Positions 33,740 to 46,731 of a stretch of 64,000 nt of DNA are shown in pieces. This stretch comes from Novosphingobium jiangmenense (GTDB taxonomy: Bacteria > Pseudomonadota > Alphaproteobacteria > Sphingomonadales > Sphingomonadaceae). The translations under genes and the position numbers were made by a program. Position 1 is the first letter of the stretch, and each line of letters begins with the position of its first letter. The DNA lies in the NCBI RefSeq assembly GCF_015694345.1, contig NZ_JADQDC010000004.1, positions 1 through 64,000 of the forward strand, given 5' to 3'. The notes under the pieces were generated by a model that was not told the origin of the DNA, ran no database searches, and worked only from the letters and a program-made list of their open reading frames with translations.

Positions 33740-33758
33740 TGATATCACTTTAATATCA
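33740..33758. promoter_or_regulatory. Inverted repeat upstream of the SPFH operon
   Basis: TGATAT (33740-33745) and ATATCA (33753-33758) pair across seven bases, 20 bases before the SPFH start codon. The AT-rich dyad overlaps the likely promoter and could bind the ribbon-helix-helix protein of the operon. Confidence 0.5.
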
Positions 33759-33810
33759 AATCCGGTTGCGGGTGCAAGCGGATTTGGGGAGAGGTTTGTG
33801 CTGTGCCGCT

Positions 33811-33926
33811 TGCCCACCCCCGCCCCCTCCCGCCTGCGGGAGGGGGATGAGAGGAAGCGCGGCATATTGTGAAAAGACGTATCTTCTCGCTCCCCTCCCG
33901 CAGGCGGGAGGGGCTGGGGGTGGGCA
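33811..33926. repeat. Inverted repeat pair of C-rich element
   Basis: Two near-perfect inverted 36-base arms (33811-33846 and 33891-33926) each contain an inner palindrome CTCCCGCCTGCGGGAG or close variant. A 44-base spacer separates them. This is a typical dispersed intergenic repeat. The stretch 33930-34163 holds no recognised gene. Confidence 0.75.
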
Positions 33927-34163
33927 CCCTTTACACATCCCCCTTGCAATCCGGACCGAATCACTCCACATTGTGTGAGCGGACCGGGCCCCTCTGGCGC
34001 GGCGTTCTGGCCAATGTTGGCAGTTCGCTTCGTGATGTCGGACCGCATCGGGTAATGCCGATGCCAAGCGGGTCCGGGTCTTCTCCCCCCTCCCTTCCGG
34101 ACTTGGCCCTCGCGGGCATCGGCATTCCCGATCGTAGCAACTGCTCGACTAGGGAGCTTTGAC

Positions 34164-34337
34164 ATGTCCGACCGTTATTTCCGCCTGATGGAGCGCCACC
34201 AGAAGCTGGACGAGGCGCTGCGCCTTGCGCGCGATCCGCTTGATGTTCTGCGCCTGCGCAGCCTCAAGAGCGCGGTGAAGGCGCGGCTTGCGGCGCTGTT
34301 CCTGCGTCGTCCGGAAGCCGTTCTGGCAACAGTCTGA
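34164..34337 (+). CDS. DUF465/YdcH-like small protein
   Basis: A 57-residue helical protein beginning MSDRYFRLMERHQKLDEALR and ending in an SLKSAVKARLAAL helix. It matches the pattern of the YdcH/DUF465 family, whose role is unknown. GGGAG lies seven bases before the ATG. TerC follows 62 bases later. Confidence 0.65.
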   Translation: MSDRYFRLMERHQKLDEALRLARDPLDVLRLRSLKSAVKARLAALFLRRPEAVLATV

Positions 34338-34399
34338 AATAGAGGAACGACCGCTGCGCCCTGCGCATTTGGGGCGCGGCGGGGACTGGAGTCTGACTG

Positions 34400-35389
34400 A
34401 TGGAATTCCTTTTTGCAGACTGGCTGGGCACGCCCGCGTGGTTCTGGCTGGCCTTCCTCGGCCTTGTCGTCGCGCTGACGGCGTTTGACCTTGGCGTCCT
34501 CCACAAGGAGGACAAGGCCATGGGCATCGGCGAATCGCTGAAGCTTACCGCATTCTACATCACCATCGCGCTGCTGTTCGGCGCGTGGGTCTGGGCCGAA
34601 AAGGGCGCGGATCTGGGCATGAAGTACTACACCGGCTTCTTCATCGAGAAGGCGCTGTCGATCGACAACGTCTTCGTGATCAGCCTGATCTTCACCTTCT
34701 TCGCCATTCCCGCCAAGTATCAGTATCGCGCCCTGCTGTGGGGCATCGTGGCGGTGATCTTCCTGCGTGGCGGGATGATCGCGGGCGGCGCTGCACTGGT
34801 CGAGCGGGCCTATTGGGTGCTCTACATCTTTGCCGCGTTCCTGGTGTTCACCGGCATCAAGATGTTCTTCACCAATGACCACGATCCCGACATCGGCAAC
34901 AACCCTGCCGTGCGCTGGATCAGCCGCCACATGCGCGTGACCAAGGAGCTGCACGACCAGAAGTTCTTCGTAAAGGTGCCGGACGAGAAAACCGGCAAGC
35001 TGGTCAACGCGGCAACGCCGCTGTTCCTCGCGCTGGTGGTGATCAACCTTGCCGACCTGGTGTTCGCGGTGGATTCGGTCCCGGCGATCTTCGCGATCAC
35101 GACCGATACCTTCATCGTCTACACCTCGAACATCATGGCGATCCTGGGCCTGCGCGCGCTCTACTTCGCGCTGGCGGCGATGATCGACCGCTTTGCGTAC
35201 CTGAAGTACGCGCTGGCGGCGGTGCTGGTGTTCATCGGCAGCAAGATCTTCGTCTCGGACTTCCTGCTTGGCGGTGACAAGTTCCCGCCGGTGCTGAGCC
35301 TTGGCGTGACCTTGGCGCTGATCGCCGGCGGCGTGGTGTTCTCGCTGTGGAAGACGCGGGGGCAGGCGGTGGAGCGGCCTTCGGTTTGA
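34400..35389 (+). CDS. TerC/Alx family membrane protein
   Basis: A 329-residue integral membrane protein with about nine helices. TerC signatures are KYYTGFFIEKALSIDNVFV and VVINLADLVFAVDSVPAIFA, holding conserved acidic residues that probably bind Mn2+ or Ca2+. Alx-type members export manganese. Unlike the GDT1 gene at the window's end, no manganese riboswitch is seen upstream. Confidence 0.92.
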   Translation: MEFLFADWLGTPAWFWLAFLGLVVALTAFDLGVLHKEDKAMGIGESLKLTAFYITIALLFGAWVWAEKGADLGMKYYTGFFIEKALSIDNVFVISLIFTFFAIPAKYQYRALLWGIVAVIFLRGGMIAGGAALVERAYWVLYIFAAFLVFTGIKMFFTNDHDPDIGNNPAVRWISRHMRVTKELHDQKFFVKVPDEKTGKLVNAATPLFLALVVINLADLVFAVDSVPAIFAITTDTFIVYTSNIMAILGLRALYFALAAMIDRFAYLKYALAAVLVFIGSKIFVSDFLLGGDKFPPVLSLGVTLALIAGGVVFSLWKTRGQAVERPSV

Positions 35390-35414
35390 TGGTTGCTGGG
35401 TTGGTAAGCGATCG

Positions 35415-35446
35415 CTCTGGGTCCCCGCCTTCGCGGGGACCCAGAG
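35415..35446. repeat. REP-like palindrome
   Basis: A perfect 14-bp stem (CTCTGGGTCCCCGC with GCGGGGACCCAGAG) around a CTTC loop. Further copies lie at 35961-35990 and 40991-41020. It may also end the terC transcript. Confidence 0.8.
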
Positions 35447-35480
35447 AGTGATTGGCGGGGATGACAAAGTGTATGTGAAT

Positions 35481-35883
35481 TCGTCATTCCCGCGCAGGCG
35501 GGAATCCAGCGCCCACACTCACCCGAAGGTCAATCGAGTGGCGAAAAGCCAAGGTCTTCCGCGAGATCTCGCCAAAGCGGATTACTCTCTTCAATCAGGC
35601 GGATTTTCCACGCTCTCTCCCACTTCTTCAGGCGTTTCTCTCGGGTGATCGCATGTTCCATCGTCGCATGTTGCTCGAACCAGACGAGGCGTTTCACGCC
35701 GTGGTCTTTGGTGAAGCCTTCGAACGTGCCATCGCGATGCTGATGGATGCGGGCGAGGAGATTGCTGGTCACGCCGATGTAAAGGGTGCCATTGCGCTTT
35801 GAAGCGAGGATGTAGGTTGTTGGCGAGAAATCGCGCTGCATGTCGAGAGCGCTAGTGCCTTGCCGCCTGCGCGGGAATGACGA
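35481..35883. mobile_element. Possible GIY-YIG cassette bounded by inverted REP copies
   Basis: The 21 bases at 35481-35501 are the exact reverse complement of 35863-35883. Between them lies a single GIY-YIG nuclease gene. The left repeat is part of a full palindrome that continues to about 35509; the right one is cut after its first half. Further members of the repeat family lie just outside. The layout resembles a small non-autonomous or REP-linked mobile unit, but movement is not shown. Confidence 0.45.
35530..35841 (-). CDS. GIY-YIG nuclease family protein
   Basis: A 103-residue single-domain protein. The GIY-YIG core appears as TTYILASKRNGTLYIGVTSNL, with the conserved Arg of ARIHQH and the downstream Glu of TREKRLKKWERAWK. 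It belongs to the UPF0213/UvrC-like group, whose members cut DNA or are of unknown role. It lies between 21-base inverted repeats and is surrounded by dispersed palindromes on both sides. Confidence 0.9.
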   Translation of the reverse strand: MQRDFSPTTYILASKRNGTLYIGVTSNLLARIHQHRDGTFEGFTKDHGVKRLVWFEQHATMEHAITREKRLKKWERAWKIRLIEESNPLWRDLAEDLGFSPLD

Positions 35884-35910
35884 TTGGTTTCAGTTTGGAG
35901 AGACCCCAAC

Positions 35911-35990
35911 CTTCGTCACTCCCGCGAAGGCGGGAGTCCTGTCGGGCATGGCGCTTGGTCGCTCTGGGTCCCCGCCTTCGCGGGGATGAC
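35911..35990. repeat. Two REP-like palindromes
   Basis: A GTCACTCCCGCGAAGGCGGG element at 35916-35939 is followed by a CTCTGGGTCCCCGCC element ending with GGGGATGAC at 35990. Both are variants of the repeats flanking the GIY-YIG gene. Confidence 0.75.
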
Positions 35991-36013
35991 GAGGTTAAGT
36001 TAGTTGGTCGACC

Positions 36014-37813
<1,800 letters not shown>

Positions 37814-37866
37814 CGGCTCGCTATGGCAGATCGGGCGCTGTCATTCCACGCCGGATGCATCGCAGG

Positions 37867-38322
37867 TTATTCGCCCACGATCACATGCAGGCGGCTGATG
37901 CGGCTGGTGACGATCTTCCAGCCATCGGCCTCCTTGCGGTAGGTTTCGTGGTAGTGGCCCATGCCGTGGAGGAAGGGTTTGCCCTCGGCGTCCCAGATCT
38001 GGTCTTCCATCGCGATCACGCCGTGCGCTTCGGTTTCCGAGAGCAGTTCGATCTCGTGGCAGTGGCCGTGGTGGACGGTGCGCAGCGCGTCCACGGCGGA
38101 CTCGACAAAGGCGGCAATGTTGTCGCCTCCGGAGTGGGTCCAGTTCTCGGCATCCTCGGCAGGTTCGATCGAGAGCGAGCATGAGGCGTCGAACACGGCG
38201 TCGTCGGCGAAGACTGCACGCAGGCCGGCGTAGTCCTTGGTGTCCATGCAGCGGAAATAGCGGGCTTTCAGCTGCTTGATCTCCTCGATGGCGATCAGGC
38301 GGGTAACGGGGTCGATGGACAT
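37867..38322 (-). CDS. SnoaL-like (NTF2-fold) protein
   Basis: A 151-residue protein beginning MSIDPVTRLIAIEEIKQLKARYFR with the cone-shaped NTF2/SnoaL fold pattern (MDTKDYAGLRAVFADDAVFD, MGHYHETYRKEADGWKI). The family includes small isomerases, dehydratases and non-enzymatic proteins. The substrate is unknown. The ATG at 38320-38322 is chosen; upstream frame lacks family sequence. Confidence 0.85.
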   Translation of the reverse strand: MSIDPVTRLIAIEEIKQLKARYFRCMDTKDYAGLRAVFADDAVFDASCSLSIEPAEDAENWTHSGGDNIAAFVESAVDALRTVHHGHCHEIELLSETEAHGVIAMEDQIWDAEGKPFLHGMGHYHETYRKEADGWKIVTSRISRLHVIVGE

Positions 38323-38381
38323 TGCGGGCCTCTCCGGTGCTTTTGCCACAGGAGAGGGGACTTCGCAGGCCGGCGCTACTC

Positions 38382-38897
38382 TTATTTTTGCGAGACCTGG
38401 TGCGCGGAGAACTCGACCAGCCACTGCGGTGGTTGACCGGTGCGGGCCCAGTCTATGCCCCAGGTGAAAGTGGCATAGAGTGCGGCGAAGGTCAGCAGCG
38501 CCATCAGCGACCAGTAGCCGGGGCCATAGGCGGTGACGCGGCGGGGATCGGCGCGATCGTACCATACGCGGAACACGCCCGAGGGCTTCCACGAACGCTG
38601 GACTTGCCGACCGACCATGGCGTGGGTGCGGGTCCCCTCAATGGTTTCGAACACGACCTCGTCCTCGATCCAGCGCTTGCCCTCGCCATCGCGGATGTCG
38701 AAGCCGCGCAGGGTGCCGATGGATTGCTGCATATGGGCAAAATCATCGAGGCGTTCGAGATCGCTGTAGCCGCCGCGCCAGACATGGGCGACGGCAACCT
38801 GCCAGCCGTTGAAAAGCGTGGCGGCGCGCCAGAGGCACCAGCACAGGCCGAGCACCATTGCGGCAACGCCTGCCATCAGGAGATCCACGGGTTCCAT
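38382..38897 (-). CDS. DUF3592-like membrane protein
   Basis: A 171-residue protein with an N-terminal helix (LLMAGVAAMVLGLCWCLW), an extracytoplasmic beta-rich part (FRVWYDRADPRRV is typical of DUF3592) and a C-terminal helix. Function is unknown. It is 25 bases downstream of the antiporter gene on the same strand. Confidence 0.7.
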   Translation of the reverse strand: MEPVDLLMAGVAAMVLGLCWCLWRAATLFNGWQVAVAHVWRGGYSDLERLDDFAHMQQSIGTLRGFDIRDGEGKRWIEDEVVFETIEGTRTHAMVGRQVQRSWKPSGVFRVWYDRADPRRVTAYGPGYWSLMALLTFAALYATFTWGIDWARTGQPPQWLVEFSAHQVSQK

Positions 38898-38922
38898 GCT
38901 GCCGACCCGTAGCGCGCGGACG

Positions 38923-40137
38923 TTAATGGAGCGTTGGCTTGGCCAGCGCCTTCAGCTTTGGCGTGACCATCGGCACGGTCAGCATCGTGCTCATCACCGC
39001 CATCAGCAGCAGCGCGGTGAAGGTCTCGTTGGTGACGATGCCCTTGTCGAGCAGGACGTTGACGAAGATGATCATGATCAGCGCCTTGGTCTGCAGCATC
39101 CAGCCGATGATCGACGCCTCGCCCCTGGCCCAGCCGAGCAGGCGGCCGGCGATGCGTACGCCGACAAGCTTGCCGGCGATCGAGGCGACGAGGAACAGGA
39201 ACGCAGCGCCGAATACGGCAAGGCCGCCGACGTCCCATTTGGTGCGCAGGCCGGTGGAAAGGAAGAACACCGGCATGACGGCGAGCAGCAGGAACTGGCG
39301 GAAGCCGTCGAGACGTTCGCGCGTGAACCACTGCGCATCGAGCACGGCGCCTGCGAGGAACGCGCCGACCATGAAGTGCAGGCCCGACCAGTCGGCCGCG
39401 AAGCCGACGACCGCTAGCCAGATCAGCGACACGTACCAGCGGTCATTCTCGGACAGGCGGCGGAACAGGGCGCGGACGGCCCACGAAGCCACGGCGAAGG
39501 CGACGAGGAAGATGCCCTGCCGTTCCACCCGGTGCCAGTCCACGAGGATGAGCGCAAGGACGCCCCAGATCGCCACGTCATCAAGGCTGGCGTAGCGCAG
39601 CAGGCGCTGGCCGAGAGGTTCGCGGAAGATGCCGAGCTTTTCCATCAGCAGCACGAGAATCGGCAGGGCAGTGACCGCGCAGGCCATGCCGATGCCGAGC
39701 ACGGCCTGCGGGTAGCTGCCGTTGGGACCAATCCAGCCCGGCGTGCGCAGCAGGAAGGCCGCGGCCAGTGCGCCGGTGAGCAGCGGAGTCAGCAAGGCTC
39801 CGGCAGCGGTGATCGCGGTTTCGCGGCGGTTGGCCCAGGCGTCGGTGATGTCGAGTTCGAGACCGGCGACGAACACGAACATCATCACCGCCCACCAGGC
39901 GATGCCGTTCAGCGAGCCAATGACCTGCGGGTTGAAGACGAAGGCGTAGTAATTCGGGAAGGCTGCGCCGAGGACGCCGGGGCCGAGCAGGATGCCGCCG
40001 ATGATCTGCACCACCACCAGCGGCGCCCAGTAATCGGTGCGGAGGAGCCGCCAGGCGAGATAGGGCACGGCAAGGATGATCGTCAGCGCGATCAGGAACA
40101 CTTCCGTTGTGCCCATGGCGGGCGCGGCTGGCGTCAT
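38923..40137 (-). CDS. Monovalent cation:proton antiporter (CPA2 type)
   Basis: A 404-residue polytopic protein with about 12 membrane helices, resembling the transport domain of KefB/NapA-type exchangers (VFVAGLELDITDAWANRRETA, FMVGAFLAGAVLDAQWF, LPVFFLSTGL-like loop). It lacks the cytoplasmic RCK domain of Kef proteins. The ATG at 40135-40137 has GGGGGA upstream. The ion exchanged is not known. Confidence 0.88.
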   Translation of the reverse strand: MTPAAPAMGTTEVFLIALTIILAVPYLAWRLLRTDYWAPLVVVQIIGGILLGPGVLGAAFPNYYAFVFNPQVIGSLNGIAWWAVMMFVFVAGLELDITDAWANRRETAITAAGALLTPLLTGALAAAFLLRTPGWIGPNGSYPQAVLGIGMACAVTALPILVLLMEKLGIFREPLGQRLLRYASLDDVAIWGVLALILVDWHRVERQGIFLVAFAVASWAVRALFRRLSENDRWYVSLIWLAVVGFAADWSGLHFMVGAFLAGAVLDAQWFTRERLDGFRQFLLLAVMPVFFLSTGLRTKWDVGGLAVFGAAFLFLVASIAGKLVGVRIAGRLLGWARGEASIIGWMLQTKALIMIIFVNVLLDKGIVTNETFTALLLMAVMSTMLTVPMVTPKLKALAKPTLH

Positions 40138-40231
40138 TGGTCTATCCCCCGAAGTGCCGTCGTCTATGCAAGGGTGCGACGGCTTGTCCAATCGATCCGA
40201 AAGGCCATATCCTGTGGCAAGGAGGCGGCCA

Positions 40232-40588
40232 ATGACCTTTGACCTCGGCAAGGCCCTGTTGCGCAAGGAAGAATACGAATCCGCGAGGCTGACGGAGTTC
40301 GAATTTGCCGAAATGGTGCGGGCGTTGAAGGCGCTGGCGGCGGAGCTTGCCGTGCCGGTCGAGCCGATGCTGGGCGTGTTGGCCGAGCGTGGGCTTGGTG
40401 CGGCGCTCGGGCATTTGCGAGAACTGGCAAGTCGCGATGTCGAGGCCGATTACCTGCGCTGCCGGGCCAATGCGCGGGCCAAGCTGATCGAGGAGCGTGG
40501 CGATCCTTCTCCGGGGAAGACTCGGCTGAAAGCTCTGTTACCGCTTAACCATCGCGCGACTCCGGCAAGGTGCGTTGCTGGCGGTTAA
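40232..40588 (+). CDS. Small helical protein, first of a tandem pair
   Basis: A 118-residue protein with a consensus AAGGAGG site before the ATG at 40232. The segment EFEFAEMVRALKALAAEL and later GLGAALGHLREL and VEADYLRCRA recur in the next gene, so the two are paralogues. No family is recognised and no signal peptide or membrane segment is present. The C-terminal 30 residues are unique and basic. Confidence 0.65.
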   Translation: MTFDLGKALLRKEEYESARLTEFEFAEMVRALKALAAELAVPVEPMLGVLAERGLGAALGHLRELASRDVEADYLRCRANARAKLIEERGDPSPGKTRLKALLPLNHRATPARCVAGG

Positions 40589-40657
40589 GCGCCGGTTTGC
40601 GTCGGCCTGACAGCTTCTTCCCATGGCGGATCTGTCCGCCGCGACGGGAGATTTTCG

Positions 40658-40930
40658 ATGGGCTTTGAAGGGCGCGACAGCTTCGTTCGCCGCGAGGAAT
40701 GCAAGGCGGCGTGGGAAAGCGAAGTGGAGTTTGCCGAGATGGCGCGGGTGCTTAAGGCGCTGGCGGCGGAGCTGGGGCAGGACACCGATGTCGCGCTGGG
40801 CGAATTGGCGGCGCATGGACTGGGCGCGGCGCTGGGCGTGCTGGCCGGGCAGGCCGAGGTTTCGGGCGTGGAGGCCGATTACCTCAGGCGGCGGGCGCTG
40901 TCGCGGGTGGAGGCGAGCCGGTTGCAGTAA
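40658..40930 (+). CDS. Small helical protein, second of a tandem pair
   Basis: A 90-residue paralogue of the protein at 40232. It shares FAEM-R-LKALAAEL, HGLGAALG and VEADYLRRRA at matching spacing, and lacks the basic tail of the first copy. GGGAG precedes the ATG. REP-like palindromes follow. Function is unknown. Confidence 0.65.
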   Translation: MGFEGRDSFVRREECKAAWESEVEFAEMARVLKALAAELGQDTDVALGELAAHGLGAALGVLAGQAEVSGVEADYLRRRALSRVEASRLQ

Positions 40931-40943
40931 GCCCCCCGACCTT

Positions 40944-41021
40944 CGTCATTCCCGCGCAGGCGGGAACCCAGTCTGACTTTGCGCAGTGTCGCTCTGGATC
41001 CCCGCCAGCGCGGGGATGACG
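40944..41021. repeat. Two REP-like palindromes
   Basis: CGTCATTCCCGCGCAGGCGG at 40944-40963, identical to 20 of the 21 bases bounding the GIY-YIG gene, is followed by a GCTCTGGATCCCCGCC element ending in GGGGATGAC at 41020. They lie between the convergent paralogue pair and metH. Confidence 0.8.
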
Positions 41022-41046
41022 AGGGTTTTAAGGACGCAGGGTTCGC

Positions 41047-43683
<2,637 letters not shown>

Positions 43684-43688
43684 GGAAA

Positions 43689-44750
43689 TCAGGCAGCCAT
43701 TACAAAAGGTTCGAGCCCGGCGAGGCGGGTAACGGTGGCGGGCACGGCCATCTTGCGCGGGGGCAGGGCCTTCACTGCCTGCGCCATCGCGGCGATGTGC
43801 GCGGGCGTGGAGCCGCAGCAGCCGCCCAGCACGTTGACCTGACCGTGGTCGGCCCATTCCTTGACGAGGCCGGCAGTGGTCTGCGGCATCTCGTCATACT
43901 CGCCGAGTTCGTTGGGCAGGCCCGCGTTGGGATAGACCATGATCAGCGTGTCGGCGATTTCGGACAGCGCCTTCACGTGCGGGCGCAACTGGGTCGCGCC
44001 GAACGAGCAGTTGAGGCCGACTGTGAGCGGCTTGGCGTGGCGGATCGCGTACCAGAACGCCTCGACCGTGTGGCCCGAGAGGTTGCGACCGGAAAGATCG
44101 GTCAGCGTCATCGACATCATGATCGGGATTTCGCGAGCGAGGTCCTTCTCCACCTTGCGGACCGACATCACGCCCGCCTTGGCGTTCAAGGTATCGAACA
44201 CCGTCTCGATCAGGATGAAGTCCGCGCCGCCTTCGACGAGGGCGTGGACCTGTTCGGCATAGACGTCGACGAGGTGGTCCCAGTCGATCTCGCGGAAGCC
44301 GGGGTCGTTGACATCAGGCGAGAGCGAGAGGGTCTTGTTCGTGGGGCCGATTGCGCCTGCCACGAAGCGGGGGCGGCCGTCCTTGGCGGTGAACTCGTCA
44401 GCGACGCGGCGCGCGAGCCTGGCCGATTCCACATTGATTTCGCGCACGAGGTGTTCGGCGGCGTAATCGGCCTGGCTGATGCGGTTGGCGCTGAAGGTGT
44501 TGGTTTCGGCGATATCGGCCCCGGCCTCGAAATAGGCACGGTGGATCGATTCCGGCACCTCGGGCTTGGTCAGGGCGAGGATGTCGTTGTTGCCCTTCTG
44601 GTCTTTGGCCAAGCCCAGCGTCCCGGCGTAGTCAGCCTCGGACAGCTTGAAGTTCTGGATCTCGGTGCCGAACGCGCCATCGGTGATCAGGATGCGCTGC
44701 GCGGCCTGTTCGAGGAAGGCTGTGCGGGCAGTTGAAGGTACGAGAGTCAC
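43689..44750 (-). CDS. Methionine synthase homocysteine-methyltransferase module
   Basis: A 353-residue protein equal to the N-terminal module of MetH. It binds homocysteine through a zinc held by cysteines in GLNCSFGA and GGCCGSTP. Together with the next gene it forms a two-piece MetH. The GTG start overlaps the metF stop codon by four bases. Confidence 0.93.
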   Translation of the reverse strand: MTLVPSTARTAFLEQAAQRILITDGAFGTEIQNFKLSEADYAGTLGLAKDQKGNNDILALTKPEVPESIHRAYFEAGADIAETNTFSANRISQADYAAEHLVREINVESARLARRVADEFTAKDGRPRFVAGAIGPTNKTLSLSPDVNDPGFREIDWDHLVDVYAEQVHALVEGGADFILIETVFDTLNAKAGVMSVRKVEKDLAREIPIMMSMTLTDLSGRNLSGHTVEAFWYAIRHAKPLTVGLNCSFGATQLRPHVKALSEIADTLIMVYPNAGLPNELGEYDEMPQTTAGLVKEWADHGQVNVLGGCCGSTPAHIAAMAQAVKALPPRKMAVPATVTRLAGLEPFVMAA

Positions 44751-45688
44751 GCGGCTTTCTCCAGCGCCGGGGCCTTGGGGCGAAGGCCAAGCAGGTGGCA
44801 GATCGCATAGGACAGTTCGGCGCGGTTGAGGGTGTAGAAGTGGAAATCGCGCACGCCGCCGGCATAGAGGCGGCGGCAGAACTCGGCGGCGATGGTCGCG
44901 GCGACGAGCTGGCGCGAGGCGGGGTGGGTGTCGAGCCCCTCAAACAGGCCGTCCATCCATGCCGGGATCGCGGCGCCGCAGGCGGCGGCGAACTTGCGCG
45001 TCTGGGCGACGTTGGAGACGGGCAGGATGCCGGGGAGGACCGGGGCATCGATGCCTGCCGCTGCAAGCTTGTCGCGGAAGCGGAAGAAGGTTTCGGGTTC
45101 GAAGAAGAACTGGCTGATCGCGCGGGTGGCACCGGCATCGAGCTTGCGCTTGAGGTTGTCGATATCGGCTTGGCTGCTCGGTGAATCCGGGTGGGCTTCA
45201 GGGTACGCGGCGACCGAGATTTCGAACGGAGCGATCTCTTTCAGGCCCGCGACCAGTTCGGCGGCGTTGGCATAGCCTTCCGGGTGCGGGGTGAACGGCA
45301 CGCCGGGAGCGCCCATGTCGCCACGCAGGGCGACGATGTGGCGGACGCCTGCTTCCCAGTAGCTTTCGGCGACTTCGCGGATTTCGGCCTTGCTGGCATC
45401 GACGCAGGTGAGGTGCGCGGCGGCGGGGAGCTTTGCTTCCTTGATGATGCGGGCAACTGTGCCGTGGGTGCGATCGCGGGTCGAGCCGCCCGCGCCATAG
45501 GTGACCGAGACGAACTTCGGCTGCAGGGGCCCTAGGGTTTCGACCACGTCCCAAAGCTGCGCCATCAGCGCGTCGGTCTTCGGCGGGAAGAACTCGAACG
45601 ACACGTTGATGTCGCCCGGCAGCCCGGCGAAGAGCGGGGTGTCGAGCGCGGTGCGGGCTTCGCGAAGTTGGTCGTAGCTGGCGTTCAT
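44747..45688 (-). CDS. metF: Methylenetetrahydrofolate reductase
   Basis: A 313-residue FAD enzyme that makes the 5-methyl-THF used by MetH. Family sequence: NVSFEFFPPKTDAL, VSVTYGAGGSTRDRT, HIVALRGDMG and QFFFEPETFFRF. It overlaps the regulator gene upstream and the methyltransferase downstream by four bases each. Confidence 0.96.
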   Translation of the reverse strand: MNASYDQLREARTALDTPLFAGLPGDINVSFEFFPPKTDALMAQLWDVVETLGPLQPKFVSVTYGAGGSTRDRTHGTVARIIKEAKLPAAAHLTCVDASKAEIREVAESYWEAGVRHIVALRGDMGAPGVPFTPHPEGYANAAELVAGLKEIAPFEISVAAYPEAHPDSPSSQADIDNLKRKLDAGATRAISQFFFEPETFFRFRDKLAAAGIDAPVLPGILPVSNVAQTRKFAAACGAAIPAWMDGLFEGLDTHPASRQLVAATIAAEFCRRLYAGGVRDFHFYTLNRAELSYAICHLLGLRPKAPALEKAA

Positions 45689-46704
45689 GGGGCTTTCCGG
45701 CTTTGCCGTGGTTCGAGTTGCGCCACGCTGTCCTCCCGGCGCACGCCGGTCCACAGCTTGACGACGAGTTCGTGGCCCGCGAGCGCGCGGGTTTCGTGGG
45801 GGACGAAGCCCGCATCGCGCAACATCGCCTCGATCTGGGCATCGGAGAAGCCGAGGCGGGCGTGGGCGTGGGTCTGGCGAAGGTCTTCGCGATCGTGCGC
45901 GGCGAAATCGACGATGGCGATGCGGCCACCCGGCGCGGTGACGCGGGCGGCTCCTGCCAGCACAGCTTCGGGCGCTTGGGCATAGTGCAGGACCTGGTGG
46001 AACAGCACCGTATCGAAGCTGCGCGCGGCGAAGGGGATCTGCGCGAAATCGCCTTGGACCAGCTCGACGCTGTCCGCGCGCAGATGCTGGAGCCGTGCGC
46101 GGGCGATGCGCAGCATGTCGGGGCTCTTGTCGAAGGCGACGACATGCGCAGCGTGGGGCGCGAGAAGTTCCGCGATGCGTCCGGTGCCGGTGCCGACATC
46201 GAGCATGCGACCGAGACTGGCCGCACCGGCAAGACCGAGCAGCATTTCAGTGAGCGCAGCTTCGACCGGGCCATCTTCGATATGCAGCGAGCGCAGTTCG
46301 TCCCACTCTTCGGCGTGGCGGGAAAACCAGTCGAGCGCGTGGGATTCACGCGAGGATCGGATGGCATCGAGATGCTGGCGATCTTCGGCGCAACGACGAC
46401 CGAAAGCGGTGTCCTCCTGTTCGGCAACAGCGAGCAGCCGAGCGATTGCCGCCGCGAGCGGACCGTCCGAATTTTCGGAGATCGAGCTGCGCAGGAACAC
46501 CCAGGCGCCTTCCTTGCGGCGCTCTGCCAAGCCTGAATCGCACAGGATCTTGATGTGGCGCGAGACGCGCGGCTGGCTTTGCCCGAGCACTTGCGCGACT
46601 TCGCCCACCGCCAGTTCCATGCTGGCGAGGAGGCGCAGGATGCGCAGGCGCGTAGGGTCGTCAAGCGCGCGAATGGCGTCGTGGATGGCCATGCGGAAAG
46701 GCAT
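45685..46704 (-). CDS. ArsR-family regulator fused to SAM-dependent methyltransferase domain
   Basis: A 339-residue protein. The N-terminal 95 residues form an ArsR winged helix (LDDPTRLRILRLLASMELAVGEVAQ, SQPRVSRHIKILCDSGLAERRK) without obvious metal-binding cysteines. The C-terminal half is a class I methyltransferase fold (MLDVGTGTGRIAELLA, VLHYAQAPEAVLA). This architecture matches the SahR/SamR regulators proposed for methionine regulons, where SAM or S-adenosylhomocysteine is the signal. It heads the metF-metH operon, with two dyads at the promoter. The ATG at 46704 has AAAGG upstream. Confidence 0.9.
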   Translation of the reverse strand: MPFRMAIHDAIRALDDPTRLRILRLLASMELAVGEVAQVLGQSQPRVSRHIKILCDSGLAERRKEGAWVFLRSSISENSDGPLAAAIARLLAVAEQEDTAFGRRCAEDRQHLDAIRSSRESHALDWFSRHAEEWDELRSLHIEDGPVEAALTEMLLGLAGAASLGRMLDVGTGTGRIAELLAPHAAHVVAFDKSPDMLRIARARLQHLRADSVELVQGDFAQIPFAARSFDTVLFHQVLHYAQAPEAVLAGAARVTAPGGRIAIVDFAAHDREDLRQTHAHARLGFSDAQIEAMLRDAGFVPHETRALAGHELVVKLWTGVRREDSVAQLEPRQSRKAP

Positions 46705-46721
46705 ATAAAGAAACCTTTATA
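46704..46721. promoter_or_regulatory. Proximal operator dyad of the met operon
   Basis: TATAAAG (46704-46710) and CTTTATA (46715-46721) pair across AAAC. The site overlaps the ribosome binding site and start codon of the regulator gene, so binding would block the operon. It resembles the methionine-regulon motif recalled for ArsR-type SahR/SamR. Confidence 0.7.
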
Positions 46722-46731
46722 CGTGTCAACG

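Noticed and set aside
34338..34399. Possible manganese riboswitch before the TerC gene
   Set aside because: The interval is only 62 bases and lacks the GGGGAGTAG core seen before the GDT1-type gene.
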